From Bryopsis sp. KO-2023 (lineage: Eukaryota > Chlorophyta > Ulvophyceae > Bryopsidales > Bryopsidaceae), in assembly GCA_030272585.1 (NCBI GenBank), contig BSYQ01000012.1, forward strand, positions 310,001 to 374,000: a DNA stretch of 64,000 nt. Direction: 5' to 3'. The position numbers and the translations under genes were made by a program. Within the stretch, counting starts at the first letter, position 1. The number at the start of each line of letters is the position of its first letter. Shown here in pieces: positions 45,734 to 57,900 of the stretch. Under the pieces are notes generated by a model that made no database searches, was not told the origin of the DNA, and was given only the letters and a program-made list of their open reading frames with translations.

Positions 45734-47105
45734 CCAGAAGAAGGGGACCAGGGGCAGGGGGGGGGAGGGGAATCCTTCCATTATCTTTTTTATTTTTTGC
45801 TATATTTTTTTGAAACTTGGGGGGGTTTCGCCAGTTTAGAAAAAGTGTGACATCACAGAAGTGTGAGAGAGTGTGACTCTCAGGGAAGAGAGCACGGTTA
45901 GTAAGAATCTTGGTAGGGTTTCTGAGAGTGCAGTCGAAATATTGGATAGCTTTTTGGGTGCTTTTTCGTTGTTAGTCACCACGTCGTGGTTTCATTTTTT
46001 TTTCCTAAATGGATAATTTCTTGAAAATTGCGAGAAATAACAGGATCACCTGCTCAAGCAGCACACGAAAATGAAAAAAACATCACCAAGCGATTGTAAA
46101 GGTAGCTCTGCCACAAGTTTGAGTAACTCGAGATTGGGCAGTCTTTCCGAAACTGCTTGCCCCCTCAAGCAGTTATCTGAGTCTACTCAGATAACTCGAG
46201 TAGACTTCCCTTGCCAACCAATGCTGTTTTTTCTTCAACAGTGGGGTCTTTCCACTGGAAAAGATTTAGCAAACTTTTCCCAGCTACCTTTTTTTTTCTC
46301 CTAACTTTCAGCAGGTGAATTGTAACACTCACTTCTCCCCAATCAATTTCCCAGCATGACTTCTTTCTTTTTTGTTTGTATCATAACCAGTCTGGGTGGG
46401 GGTTAAACCACGCACCAGTATTCACAGCACGAATCATAGGTTACAGAAACAGTCCCAAGATCTTTCACAAAACTGCCACATATGGTTGTACAACCCCTTC
46501 TCAAAGGTTCCTCTTCACTGCTGACTAATCCCCATTTCATTTCTTTTGTCTTTGACATCTCCAGTTCATCTTTCAGCAAATGCTTTATAATCTTGAACTG
46601 AGGAAAAAAACAAAAACAAAAAAATCGGTGGTCTTGATATTTTCTTTTTCCTCAAATGCAAATATCACTCGTCACATTTTAATGACGATATCGATTTTGG
46701 TTGGGGGCAGCCGCTCCCGACATCTTCGAATTTTTCCTCCGCGATCGGTTTCGGTTTTTTCGTTTTTTAGCTAACGTGTCTTTCTATCGCTGCTCCTCTC
46801 GACCGAACACTTTTTGAGCAAAAGGGCAGGTGTCGAGGGAAAAGCCGTCGGAGAACTTTTACCCTTCGAAAAGGGGAGAAAAAAAAAGAACAGACATCCC
46901 TCGAACAGTCACTCGCTTTTGGAAGGAATTCTCGTGTGGAGCTGGACGCGCGAAAAGTTATTCCAGAGCGAGGACACCCGTCCGGTTGGAGGCATTCCTG
47001 GCATCGAGTTCGGCGTTCCGCTTGGAACGAACGTCGACGTGGGAAGGCAGGGCGGTGGCTGCCACTCTAGGGATTTCGAGGGGGTCGGGGGACGTCATCC
47101 GCCCA
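45734..47105. other. Spacer with overlapping palindromes, DENND6 leader
   Basis: Two overlapping hairpins lie at 46151-46196: AACTGCTTG/CAAGCAGTT with a 6 nt loop, and a 12+2+12 bp palindrome with arms AGTTATCTGAGT/ACTCAGATAACT. The last ~280 bp before 47106 stays open in the DENND6 frame but has no ATG, so it is taken as 5' leader. No other gene is seen. Confidence 0.5.
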
Positions 47106-49124
47106 ATGGCTTCGGTAAACGGAGCAGCCAGTGGGTCGCCCCGCCACGTCGCCCCCGCATCTTGGCTGGTTTGTTTCTGCTCGGTGGAATTCGACCTGGA
47201 CGTCGGGCAGAAAATGGAGCACGTCGTGCCCTCTGATTCCCTGACGACCCAAGAACAGTCGGACATAGCGTTCCACGCCTTCCCTGATTCGATGTCGCTG
47301 GAGCTGCACGCTTGCTCCTCCGTGCGCGATAGTTTGTTTTTCGTGAGGACGCGGAGGGAACGGCTCTTGTACGGATTCGTTTTCTGCAGGCAGCGCCAGG
47401 ATGAGCGGTTGGCCAGGGGTGGGGACCAGAGGGCAGTGGTGGTGGTTTCCACCCAGCCTTTCAGCGGGATTCTCAGACCGTTGACGCAGTTGGTGGGGCT
47501 GGATTATTTCAACGGGGGTGCAGTAGCTTTGGATGAAACCTGGGAGGAAACCAGACTGTGGGCTGCCCCCAATTACACAAAAGTGTCCCAGTTGCTGTTG
47601 AAAAACCACACTCTGGTGACTCAACTCCCAGCCTTTTCCCTGTTTCCTCCCCCTGCACCTGGCCTTCCCCCTTTACCCTCCAGAACCAGCTCCGGAGGTT
47701 CCAGGAGGTCGCGGTCCAGCCTGTCGAGGGCCAGTTTTTCGAAATTGAATGTGGGAAGGGGGGGCTCTTTCGCTGGGGCGATGATGTGGGATGGGGCGGA
47801 AGGGGTGGTGCCCATGTTCAGCGATTCCGAGGTTTTCGGCCCCTTCGAGTCGGTGCTGCCGAAGCTCTGGTCCCTGTGGGAGTTGGCACTCACGGGGCAG
47901 CCCTTGGCCATCATAGCACCCACCCCCGGGGAATGCTCCATGGCGGTGGCCAGCCTGATATCTCTGATTTCCCCGGTGCCTTACTCGGAGGATTTCCGGC
48001 CGTACTACACCATCCACGATGCGACGTTTCATGAATTGATCATGGCCCACGAGGTTTTCCAGAAAGGGGGAGGGGAGGGGCTGCAGCTGGAGGCTCATTT
48101 GCCCAGAATGATAGGTTTGACGAACCTGTACTTCTTGAAAGCGCTGCCCCGATGGCCGAACGTGCTGTCCATCGGGGAAAAACCCACGTTGGCACCGGGG
48201 TTCTCTGTCCCAAAATCGAGATTTCAGAAGTTTAATCCTAGATATGCCATCCAGGCGTTGAGAGAGAGAGGCCTCGGGGCGCAGGTGCTGTTATCGCAGC
48301 ATGTGGAGAACCTATGGATGGGGTCGGCGCCGCTAGTCAGACCAGATTTGGAGCTGTGCAGGGTGATTTCCTCGAGGGGTCCCCCAGGCACCTCGAAGAG
48401 GTCGAAGGGGGGGATGAGCAGTCGATCGGACTCCCTCAGGAAGCATTTTGCATCCCTGACGGCTGCTTTTCTGGAGCCTTTCCAAGGATACTTCGTACCC
48501 ATCGAGGGGCTCAGGTTGTCGGAGATTCCGGCTGACATGGGGTGCTCCGGGCTGCCAGAGTTCGATGAGGTCGATTTCATGGAGTCCCTGGCGACTTGGC
48601 CGTTCGCCAGGGCGTTGACGGATCGAATACCCTCTCAGCGAGATTTGACCGTGCTGTACGAAAGGTTTCTGGCATCCCCCAATTTCAGGGTTTGGTTTTC
48701 CAGACATCAGAAGCTGGTCGCCCAGGAGCTGGGCCTCCCGCATGGGGAAATAAAGGAATGCGAGCAGGTGCCATTCGCACCGAGGCCGGGGGAGGATACA
48801 CAGCCTGGTGGCGGCGGAGTGCTGAAATCGGCAGCATCCAGTGTTGGGAAAAAACCTTTGGGTAAGAAGAAGAAGCGGTGGGATTGCGGGGATGAGGTGC
48901 GAATGGTGGAAGAGTTTTTCAGGTTGGAAGGGGAATTGGCTGCGGATGGGGAGAGGTGGGAGGGTATGGCTGAGGATTTTGCTGAGCTGTTTTTAGCGAT
49001 GCCGACAGATTTGAGGCAGACGCTTTTCGTGAGCCCGACCAGGGCCGATTTGGTGGAGCGGCTGAAAAACGTTCCGAAAGCCAGAGAAGAAATCCTAAAA
49101 TTGTCTTTGGATGGTTTTGAATGA
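47106..49124 (+). CDS. DENND6 (FAM116)-like DENN-domain protein
   Basis: An intronless 672-residue protein. The start is the first ATG of the open frame (MASVNGAASGSP), placed just before the conserved WLVCFCSVEFDLDVGQ block. The upstream-DENN part follows: VPSDSLTTQEQSDIAFHAFPDS, SLFFVRTRR, LYGFVFCRQR and VVVVSTQPFSGI. A low-complexity Pro/Ser/Arg insert sits near residues 180-215. The core DENN continues with LWSLWELALTGQPLAIIAPTP, LISLISPVPYSEDFRPYYTIHD and IGLTNLYFLKALPRWP, then a C-terminal helical dDENN-like part. DENND6 proteins act as exchange factors for Rab14 and related Rabs in endosomal recycling. The length fits the family (~600). The lack of introns contrasts with most neighbours. 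Confidence 0.85.
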   Translation: MASVNGAASGSPRHVAPASWLVCFCSVEFDLDVGQKMEHVVPSDSLTTQEQSDIAFHAFPDSMSLELHACSSVRDSLFFVRTRRERLLYGFVFCRQRQDERLARGGDQRAVVVVSTQPFSGILRPLTQLVGLDYFNGGAVALDETWEETRLWAAPNYTKVSQLLLKNHTLVTQLPAFSLFPPPAPGLPPLPSRTSSGGSRRSRSSLSRASFSKLNVGRGGSFAGAMMWDGAEGVVPMFSDSEVFGPFESVLPKLWSLWELALTGQPLAIIAPTPGECSMAVASLISLISPVPYSEDFRPYYTIHDATFHELIMAHEVFQKGGGEGLQLEAHLPRMIGLTNLYFLKALPRWPNVLSIGEKPTLAPGFSVPKSRFQKFNPRYAIQALRERGLGAQVLLSQHVENLWMGSAPLVRPDLELCRVISSRGPPGTSKRSKGGMSSRSDSLRKHFASLTAAFLEPFQGYFVPIEGLRLSEIPADMGCSGLPEFDEVDFMESLATWPFARALTDRIPSQRDLTVLYERFLASPNFRVWFSRHQKLVAQELGLPHGEIKECEQVPFAPRPGEDTQPGGGGVLKSAASSVGKKPLGKKKKRWDCGDEVRMVEEFFRLEGELAADGERWEGMAEDFAELFLAMPTDLRQTLFVSPTRADLVERLKNVPKAREEILKLSLDGFE

Positions 49125-50063
49125 GAGAGTGTGGGGGGCTCGGTGATTACTAAAACACATGCAAAAATTTATTACAAGAAGAAGAGGGGAAAAAAACATA
49201 TAATGTGGGATACCCCCCCGGTTCAAATCCAATCAAATAAACAAATCAAAAGGAAATGTTAGAGGAAAAAAAGGGAGGTTCTGTAGGTTCGTTTTTCAGC
49301 GAAAACTGGAAAAGTGGCGGCTGGGGGGATGGGGGGGAAATCTATCATAAATGTAGCAGGGGAGGAGGTGAAACATTGTTTTCCAGTGTTTTTTTTCGCC
49401 AGAAAGGCAATATATCGAGGATTTGAAGTTGGGTGTGGTATCTGACGAAAGGAAATTAGGTAGGAGTTCTCCGATTGAATTTTTTTTTCTTATTCAATTC
49501 TTCACATCTGGAAAGTGGGGTTCGCTTCAAACAACGAAAGGGTGCAACTATAGGTTAGCAGTTTTTTTCTCCTGGATTCCTTGGGGACTTTGTATGTTTA
49601 GCAGGAAATCATTCAGGAAAAAGAGAGAGAGAGAGAGATAAAAGAGTGAGGAAAATGTAGGATTTTCACATTGTGATCAGGGGGGTTTGTGAGTATTGTC
49701 GCTTTGGCTGGAAAAAAGGGAGGGGAATAGGGCGGTTTCTGGTGGTAAAAATGGAGAGTGGGGTTAAGAAGAAAAAAAACACTTTCTTGGCTCAATTTCA
49801 AATGCAAAAAAAAGTTGTTTCTGTCATACTGCTGGTTTCTCCCCTTTCTTGTCTGAACAAAGTTCATTGGGATTTGCCCGAGCAAGGTTGCACACACCTG
49901 TCAAGTATGTTATAAACTAGATAGCATATATATATTCATGTATGAACCCCCCGTCGTTTTCTGCCCAGGATTTGATGGGGACGATTGCAACTGATAACCA
50001 GAAGTGCAAACCAACCAAAATGACCAAGGTACAAATAGTCAGCCATCCAGACAAGAATAACTA

Positions 50064-50248
50064 CCGTAAATGGGGTAATGTTTGCGCGCATGAACTTTCG
50101 CGTGTTTTATTTTTGCGACACTAATTTTTGCGATTCAATCAGGTCGCAAAGGGCCCAGGGTTTAGGAACCCAATTTTTGCGACACTAATTTTTGCGATTT
50201 TTCCTACTCGCAAAAATTAGTCCAACGCAGAAATTACCCCATTTACGG
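50064..50248. mobile_element. MITE with CCGTAAATGGGGTAAT ends, TA target duplication
   Basis: A 185 bp element has perfect 16 bp terminal inverted repeats (CCGTAAATGGGGTAAT), partly extended by GTTTGCG versus TTCTGCG. It is flanked by TA on both sides, the usual duplication of Tc1/mariner-type transposases. The interior repeats tttttgcgacactaattttt and has no coding capacity. It must have been moved by a transposase encoded elsewhere. Confidence 0.8.
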
Positions 50249-51574
50249 TATTCTTCGAAACATGGAAGCTACCCTTGACTAATAGCAGTATGTCCCTGGA
50301 ACATACACGAAGGGTGCAAGGAAACAAATGAGCAATTCCTTTGTTTTATTCGTTTTCCCCATCATATCCCACCCAGCCCCCTAAAAGGAAAACCTGACGA
50401 AGAATGAAAGGAGGTTTCTTGTGTAGAGCATGTGCCAGTTTGTGAAGGTTTATGAAGTGCCAAGGAGGGCTAGAACAGAATGCTTTGTCAGAGGTTCCTT
50501 AGAACAAACCTCGCCGCCACCTAAGGTCATGAAACTCACTCTCCCCACGTCTCAAAGCCAGTAACTGGCGGTGGGCTTGGAAAAATAGACAAGAGATTTA
50601 ACACAAGAAGTTCATCGCTGGTTGATTGGAACTCTAACCGAATGGCCATCGGTCAAACTAGACAACCGCGCTAAAGAAAAACCGCGCCAAAACAAAGTGA
50701 ACATCCTGGGGGCTGCCAAAAGTTTGTCGCATCTTCAAAGATGTGTTTTACTCCATGGTGGCCACCAAAGCAAACTGGTCTGTGTGCTTTTAACGGCTTC
50801 GAAAAGCCACCGAGTAGTAGTTCTGACGTGTGTTTCTTGCCGCAGCATTCATGTCGCAGGAAAATTTCGGTCAATGTCTTTAAAAGCATCGACTGAACAG
50901 AGAACCACAGGTTTGAACATTTCATCATTTCAACACAAAAAGACAGTGAGTTTTAAGTTTTGTAGATCTGCAAAACATCTAGATGTACGAAACTGTGATG
51001 CTTTTGAAGTCCTGATACTCTAACACTTCTTTGTTCAAGCCTTTTGATATGCCCATTTGAATACGAAGCAGGAGGGTGCTCCAGAGAGCGCCGGCGCATC
51101 ACTGCCCGTGAATCAGTGGGGGTTCGGCCATCTGTGTATGTTGGAGCATCGTGGCCAGTCAGCCAGGCATGTTTGCATTTTCATGAGTGTTTGTTTTTCT
51201 TTTTCCAGCTTAACAATAAACTTGGGTGACTTTTTCAAATTTTTCATGCCTCTCATTGTGGCTCTTGGAATTAACAAATGGATTACGTAACAATATTACA
51301 CCACATATCCATGCACATAGTATGTGGCTTGTTCTCACAACGTCGACGTCGCAATGGCAATTAATGGCAATTCAGCGCTTAAACATCACCTTTCGCCACA
51401 GTTTATCGTGTGAAAAATAATAATGTAATTTTTGGTTTGGTTTGGTTTATCGTGTGAAAAATTTTCACGTATGATTGATAACGTTTTCGCCATGAGGGAA
51501 AGCCTCATTCTTCGAAACAATGTGTCATGGAGTTCACATGGGATCATTTGGACACAGTGCTGGTTGGAGTGGGT

Positions 51575-51607
51575 CTATTATAATTATAATAGTGGATAAT
51601 TATCCAC
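51575..51607. repeat. Two adjoining perfect palindromes
   Basis: CTATTATAATTATAATAG (51575-51592) is followed directly by GTGGATAATTATCCAC (51592-51607), sharing one base. Both are perfect. Confidence 0.8.
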
Positions 51608-53659
51608 ACACATTTTTAGTTTGGGGGATTTCAATACACGGATGGGTCAGTGGCATGCTGACTCTTTTCCTTTCCCACGAGCTTCAACATATTCCACTGA
51701 ACACCCAAGGCTAGGGGTTTCCATGCAGTCATTCAATAACACAATTTGGTTCTCCATGTTTTGATTAACTGATTGTTCTTGCCAATTTTCTTTCTCCAAC
51801 AACGACATGAGTGTTTTCCAGAGGCGGCTTAGTGAGCTCTTGCAAAAGTATTGAGAAGGCAAAAAAGCGAGGGAGTTCCACATGGATCTTGTAGGAGACT
51901 TCACCATAAAAGCAAAAAACTACGGGCTTGGAGATCGTCCCCGAAGTCGTTATTCACTGCATATCGAATCAAATTGACGCCAACAGATAGATTGAGGAAT
52001 TAACCACCCTGACAGTCCTGAAACTCGACAAAAACAGCATGGTTAAAAAAAATGCGGCGAAAACAAACGTTTCTCTTGCTGCAAAATGGATTGAAAAGTT
52101 ATGGCGGGAAGAGCAACCTCTGGAGACAGGTTTCTCAACCTTGACTAGACTTGTTCATTCTGTTTGTCTTGTGTGCTCCGAAACCTTTGATAGATTTGTG
52201 TTGAGTAATAATAAGTCTGTTGATCCTGCCACAGTTCAACAACTGTGGCAACTGTTTGTCTGTCCTGCAACTGTGGCAAATTTTGTAAAAAAATCGCCCT
52301 TTGGGTTCACGAAAGCTGCCATTCATACGAACACATGTGTGTGGATGCATATCCCGTCCGGTTGCCCCTAACGAGGTCAAAGCCTGCCCGAATTTCGCAT
52401 GCGGTCCCCCGCGTTTCTATAACTTTTTTCTGAGAAGGCCGCATCTTCAATTCTATTTGAAGACTGAACAAACTAACAGAATTCCATGTTTGACTGTTTG
52501 GACGTCGTGAGCTGAGCCAGCAATTCCCTTCTCAGTAAAAACAAGACAACAATGAGGTCTGACTCGTCCTTACATTCGTTTAATGGGTGGGTGTAAGTGG
52601 TTGGCATGGAGTGTTGACTGTGGAGGCCGATTCTTGACGTCCCAACGTTCATTTTTCGTTGTTGACCACCCCTTCTGCAACGATGGTTTGACCCCAGACT
52701 TGATTGCACTCCAAAACGTGTTAAAACGTTCAAAAATATATCCCAATCGTTTTCTCCTGGGAGTCCGCAGCTGATCGCGACGGTTATTCTATCTGTTTCC
52801 GTTGCACTCAATTTCCTTCGTTTCGCTCCCTTTAAATCGACTTGCGAGTTTCTTCAAGGGTTTTTTTGGCTTTTTCATACAGCGCCATTCGGCCTTTCAC
52901 CAACTACAGGAGTCTTGTTTGGAAAGGCCTGTCCATTCTCCAGAGGGCTTTTTGTTACATATGTCTGATATCTTTGTACTTACCAAGTGATGTTTTTTTA
53001 TCATTCTTTCAAATTATATTGCGTCCAGTATATTATAAACTCTGTTTTTGTTGTGGAATCTTCACTCCAATATTTGAATGTGTGGTGGTTCCCAACGAAA
53101 CCTTGGGAAAAGGTCAACAGCATTGCTGGTCAATCTTGATGGGGAAACAAGTGATGATCGGTAAATCACCCACACTCCTTCTCCACCGCTCAAAAAAAGA
53201 AGACACACCAATTCCAGGTGTCCAAACAGATAGAAAAAAAAAGAGAAAAAGCCTTCTAGAAAGGAAAGAGTTCAAAATTACCACTTCAAAAAGGGTGAAG
53301 TGACTTCACCCAGAAGGACAAGGTACAAAGATTTTTGACTTCTCAAAAATTAATGCTTTCTTGCTCCATCCAAACTGTGTAAACTAGGATTTTCTTTCAG
53401 GGCCTCTTTCCCTGTAAATGTTATTTTGGCACACTTGGCATCCTCTGTTTTTGCCGATCTCCCCTGAATTTCGGAATGCCATCGTTTATGTACTTATTTA
53501 CTATGTTTATTTGTGGGTTATGATTATCAAGCAGACTTGCGGGATCAAGTGAAATGTAATGCACCACGCAAAATCATCTTGAGTGGGTGGGCATTGTTTG
53601 CTGAACAAATCGTCTCAAGGGGACCTGAAATCGTCTTGTATTCCAAGGATATCGAAATC

Positions 53660-53683
53660 CCAAATTTGGATATCCAAATTTGG
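53660..53683. repeat. 24 bp perfect palindrome
   Basis: CCAAATTTGGAT followed by ATCCAAATTTGG, with no spacer. Another hairpin, with a 12 bp stem AAGCACTACAAG/CTTGTAGTGCTT and 8 nt loop, lies at 54333-54364, and GGGTGAAGT/ACTTCACCC at 53293-53311. Confidence 0.8.
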
Positions 53684-54999
53684 ATTTTTAATTTGGATTT
53701 TTTTCTTTTAAAAGTGTTTGCACTTGTGACTATTTCAGCTAACGTCATGTGGAGAAATCAAGACCTTTTCACCATCAAGTCAAACCACTTGTGGAAAAAA
53801 TGATGGCCACTTCAACCCTTCAACCTGAGCGAGCGGTTGTCTCGTTTGATTTCTTCTTGTGAATCCACTATTGATGTTACGTGTTAGATCAAAGTGTTTA
53901 GCTGGCCAGCTGTTGCAGGTGCCTCGCATTCAAAGCTTGTTTCTGGCGTCTATGAGTCTTAACCAAAACTGTTTGGATATACATACATGGGGTATTGAAG
54001 ATATTCAATGTTCATTTCGATCATGTTTTCTTTTTTTTTTTGTTAAGGAGAAAAACCTTGCGGTAAAAAAAACTCCCATAAAAACCCCCACCCCCCAAAA
54101 ATGCCATCATGCAATCGACGTAGGGATGTCCCTTGGCTGCGTCTCTGTTATAAGAAACATCAAAATCAATCAAGATATCAAACTCGATCATTTACATTGA
54201 TATTATCTATTATTTATTGGATCGGGTTTTTGTTTTTTACATCGCTTAAAAGGCTAAAACACCGAGATGGGTTAAAGCGATAAGTAAAGAAATGTTGAAA
54301 AGTTTTTCTACAATCAGTTATCCTCTTTCAAGAAGCACTACAAGAATTTGTCCTTGTAGTGCTTAAGTCACTTTCGCGAGTTTGATGTTGGCTAAATGTA
54401 TATATCCAGCAGTGAAAGTCAAGGGAAAACCGAAGGAAAAAACACAAACGAGGTCTTTTCTGTCGATGTCAGAACTTATTTGCAAGTTTGTGGAAAGCTG
54501 ACGATTTTTTGTTGGAGTTCTGATAGTTGCAGCCTGAAATTCAGCGCTTCTCATTCCATTGAATTTCTTTTTTCGTTCCTTTTTGGCCCCAGCAAGAGTT
54601 TCCTGTCCGATATATCATATATTCATCGCAGATTCACACAAGATCAATACATAGGCCGAGAACCAGCAAATTTATTGAATTTCCACAGTTTTTGATTGGA
54701 TTTGGGGGATCTGTGGATCTTTAATTTTTAGGGGAGACTCTTGTATTATTCCTTCTTTGTAAAATAACACTTCAACATCACACATGTAGATGTTCCATTA
54801 AAATATCCCAATCTAATTTTTTTTGGGAGATATTTCAGTTACACTGACAGTCAAAATCATTTCAAGAAAACCCCTCCCCACAGCACGTATGCCACAGATG
54901 TACATGTTTTTTTCCAATCATCAGCTCATTTTCTGCCCCACCCCCCACGAAGTAGAGGAAATCAAAACATCAATGCAGACACAGGGGCAATGCATTGTT

Positions 55000-57900
55000 T
55001 CACTCAGACTTGGCCAATTCATCGACCCGATCGAACTGCCAAGGCCATCGTACGTTGTACAGAAACTGCCTGTGATCAAATCTGTTATCGTCGGGGGAAT
55101 AGTTCTCGGCGTGATACGCCGGCGTCAGGGTGGTGGCTTTGTGGCGGTTGATTGCATAGCATCTGAAGAAGTGTTTGACTTTCTCGGCGATGGCGGCGGG
55201 GGAGTGCGTTTCTGACCATCGATGGAGCAGATGTCGCATCATGGAAACTGGCCCGCATCTGTAGATCTTGCGCAAGCGTCCGAAAATGGACAGCTCCTCG
55301 TATGTCATACCCATGTCTTGTTCGTCCGTCTGGATGCAAATGAACATGTGAAGTTATATTGTGGAGGATCCACAGAAATGAAACTGAATTGCTGGACTTT
55401 TCCCTAGATTCCACACGCATCCAGAAAGATACATTTGTGTTTCTCCGAATTTCTTAAGGGGGGAGGCCTGTTTTTTCCATGTTGTAATGACTGGTTATTG
55501 GATTCCACACGTTCTTCCAACCCCCCCTCCCCCCCAAAAGAAAAAAAATATAAAAAAATGGTGCACTGATCCAGGATGTCGTGTTTTTTTCAGGTTAGTC
55601 ATAGATACGAAGGTGTCCAGTGATCATTCCACTACCTGGGCAATTTGGCCATCAGCAAGCGGCTCCAGTTCGGCAGTGGGGGTCGCCCCTTCAACTTCTG
55701 CCAAAACGCCAAATCCCAAATTCTTGGCACCCCATTTCAGCAAACGACGGATGTCCTGAAAGAAAAAAAAACAGAGAAAAAAAAAACAGTCAGGATTCAA
55801 CGGAGGGATATAGACAGTGGTTGGACTCTTGATTAGAGAAGCTTCTAGAATGATACACCATACAAAAAAAAAGGAAAAAACAGTTGATCGCTCCAGGTTT
55901 CTAATGTTATTTCCCACCTGACCATAACCTCGACAAGAAAATCTCAGCAAAAAAACCTCACCTGCTTACTTATCCCTCCAATGGGGTTAATGTCGGCGCT
56001 GCTACAGTCGTATTTCGTCAAATAACCTCTAAGCCCTTCATCCACATTCGCGGAGCCCAGCACCAGCAAGAAACCATCCCTCCCACGAACCCAGGGCAGC
56101 AATTGAGCGAACAAAAACGACACCACCATTCTGAGCCTGGCCTGGATGTTTTGCAACGCCAGATTTTCGGCCGAGGTGCCCCCTTGCACTCGAAATCGGG
56201 GCGTTTTCCCGGTAAATGTTGCGAAGAAGGTGGATACGGCAGAAACGATGGTGTCGATTTTGACGTCCAGATGCCAAGCTCCGATCTGTTTCGCCAAACG
56301 CTCCGACCTGACTATGAAAATCCAGGCTTTTGTCGGATTTTATTTCTGAGAAAATTCTGTGGGTTTTCCCTTTTTGTTTGAAAAAAAAACAGCTTGAATT
56401 TGGGCGTGAAAACAAAACAGCTTGAACGACCACCAGGGCATTATCAAATCCCCCCCCCTCCGGAGGAAATCGGAGTCTTACATAGAGCCTGGAATGTGCT
56501 TTCACATATCAGACAAATATATATTTCCCACCACTGGCTGGAACAAGATATTGCAACTTTTTTGGATCCAAAATGACCATCCCACCATCCTGAATATCAC
56601 TACACCATATATATAATTATTACCTCGTAATATTTTATTATTATTTACATTTTCCGTTTTTCTTAATGTTATTACAGTGAGGCTGAAAGCCCCATGTCAC
56701 CCGCCGACACCCCAAAATTAATTAATCACTTCATCATTTTTTTTTAGAATTCTAAAATGGGTAAAAGCATGGGCCAGTTCTCTCCATGCCGATTTCCCGA
56801 GCAAAACGACAGGGAAAAAAAAGTTATCCCAAAAACTAAAAAAAACACACACACACCTCGATCGAGTTTCTTCCGAGCTGTTCACCGTCCCCAGATACAC
56901 TGTCACGAAAATTCGGCTGGCTAGCTCCACCGGATCGTCGATGATTTCCCCCGGGCCATATTGCCCCACCCTTCTGGCATCAGCCTCCACTAGCTCGTTC
57001 CCACACGTTATTGCCTCAACGACCAGCTGCACATCCCGGCCAGCCCACATGTCAGACATACTACGTTCAAATTGGGAGGGTAGCGTTTTCACCAAACCAG
57101 TTGTTTTTTTTTTTTAAAGGTACTTGAAATATATTCCTCAAGCAAAAAATCATATTTGTTTTTGGAAATGTCGCATTTTGTTTTTTGAAAATACGGGTAA
57201 AATTCTGGTTAGTTGATTTATCTATGTATATGTGCCATGTAATGATGCAATGCACTCGAAACAGGGGGGGGGGGTAAAAAAATGACTCGACAGAACTCTT
57301 TACCTGACACATGCACCCCACAATGGCTGCCGTCGATGAGCTGTCGGCACCTCCAGATAAGGGCAGCAGATATCCAGAAGCTCCGGAGCGCCGCAGGTAA
57401 TCCCACAGCCAGCAAGCGGGCCCATACACCATTTCCTCCTCTGGTGCATGAAACCTGAACATCGATCGCACCCTTTCAAAATCAACGGTTGGGAGGGTTG
57501 GGCCTAGCATATTTTGACGAGGCTCTGAATTTTTTTTCAGATTGGCAGATTGGGTGCACACCTTGTTGAGATGGGTGGGGATATGTATCTGAACTCGGCG
57601 GCGCACAGGTCAAAATCGACCATAATCTTTTCGGGACCTCGGCAATGTGCCGCTTGATCTCTGACGCTGCTGACAGCGCATCTGTGGGCAGCCACAGGTT
57701 CAGAAAAACTTGCATTCGGTCGTGGGGATGGTGGATCCATCGGAAAAAAAGCTGTTCTATTAGAAACTATTCGGTTGTTTTGTTGTGGTGGCTGGCTTTC
57801 CCAAAGAAAAAACTCAGATTTGCATCAAAACTGAACAATGGCAGGCGCTGCCAAGCGAGTGACAAAAAACAGCGATCTCCTACGATTTAAAAATAGTAGG

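Larger units (their letters stand above)
49125..54999. other. Gene-poor spacer
   Basis: Nearly 5.9 kb with no supported gene; the longest open frames (about 130 codons) look random. It contains a small MITE (50064-50248) and several perfect palindromes: 51575-51607 (two adjoining), 53293-53311, 53660-53683 and 54333-54364. Confidence 0.5.

Noticed and set aside
46830..47105. N-terminal extension of the DENND6 protein
   Set aside because: The frame is open but has no ATG, and DENN similarity begins right after the 47106 ATG.
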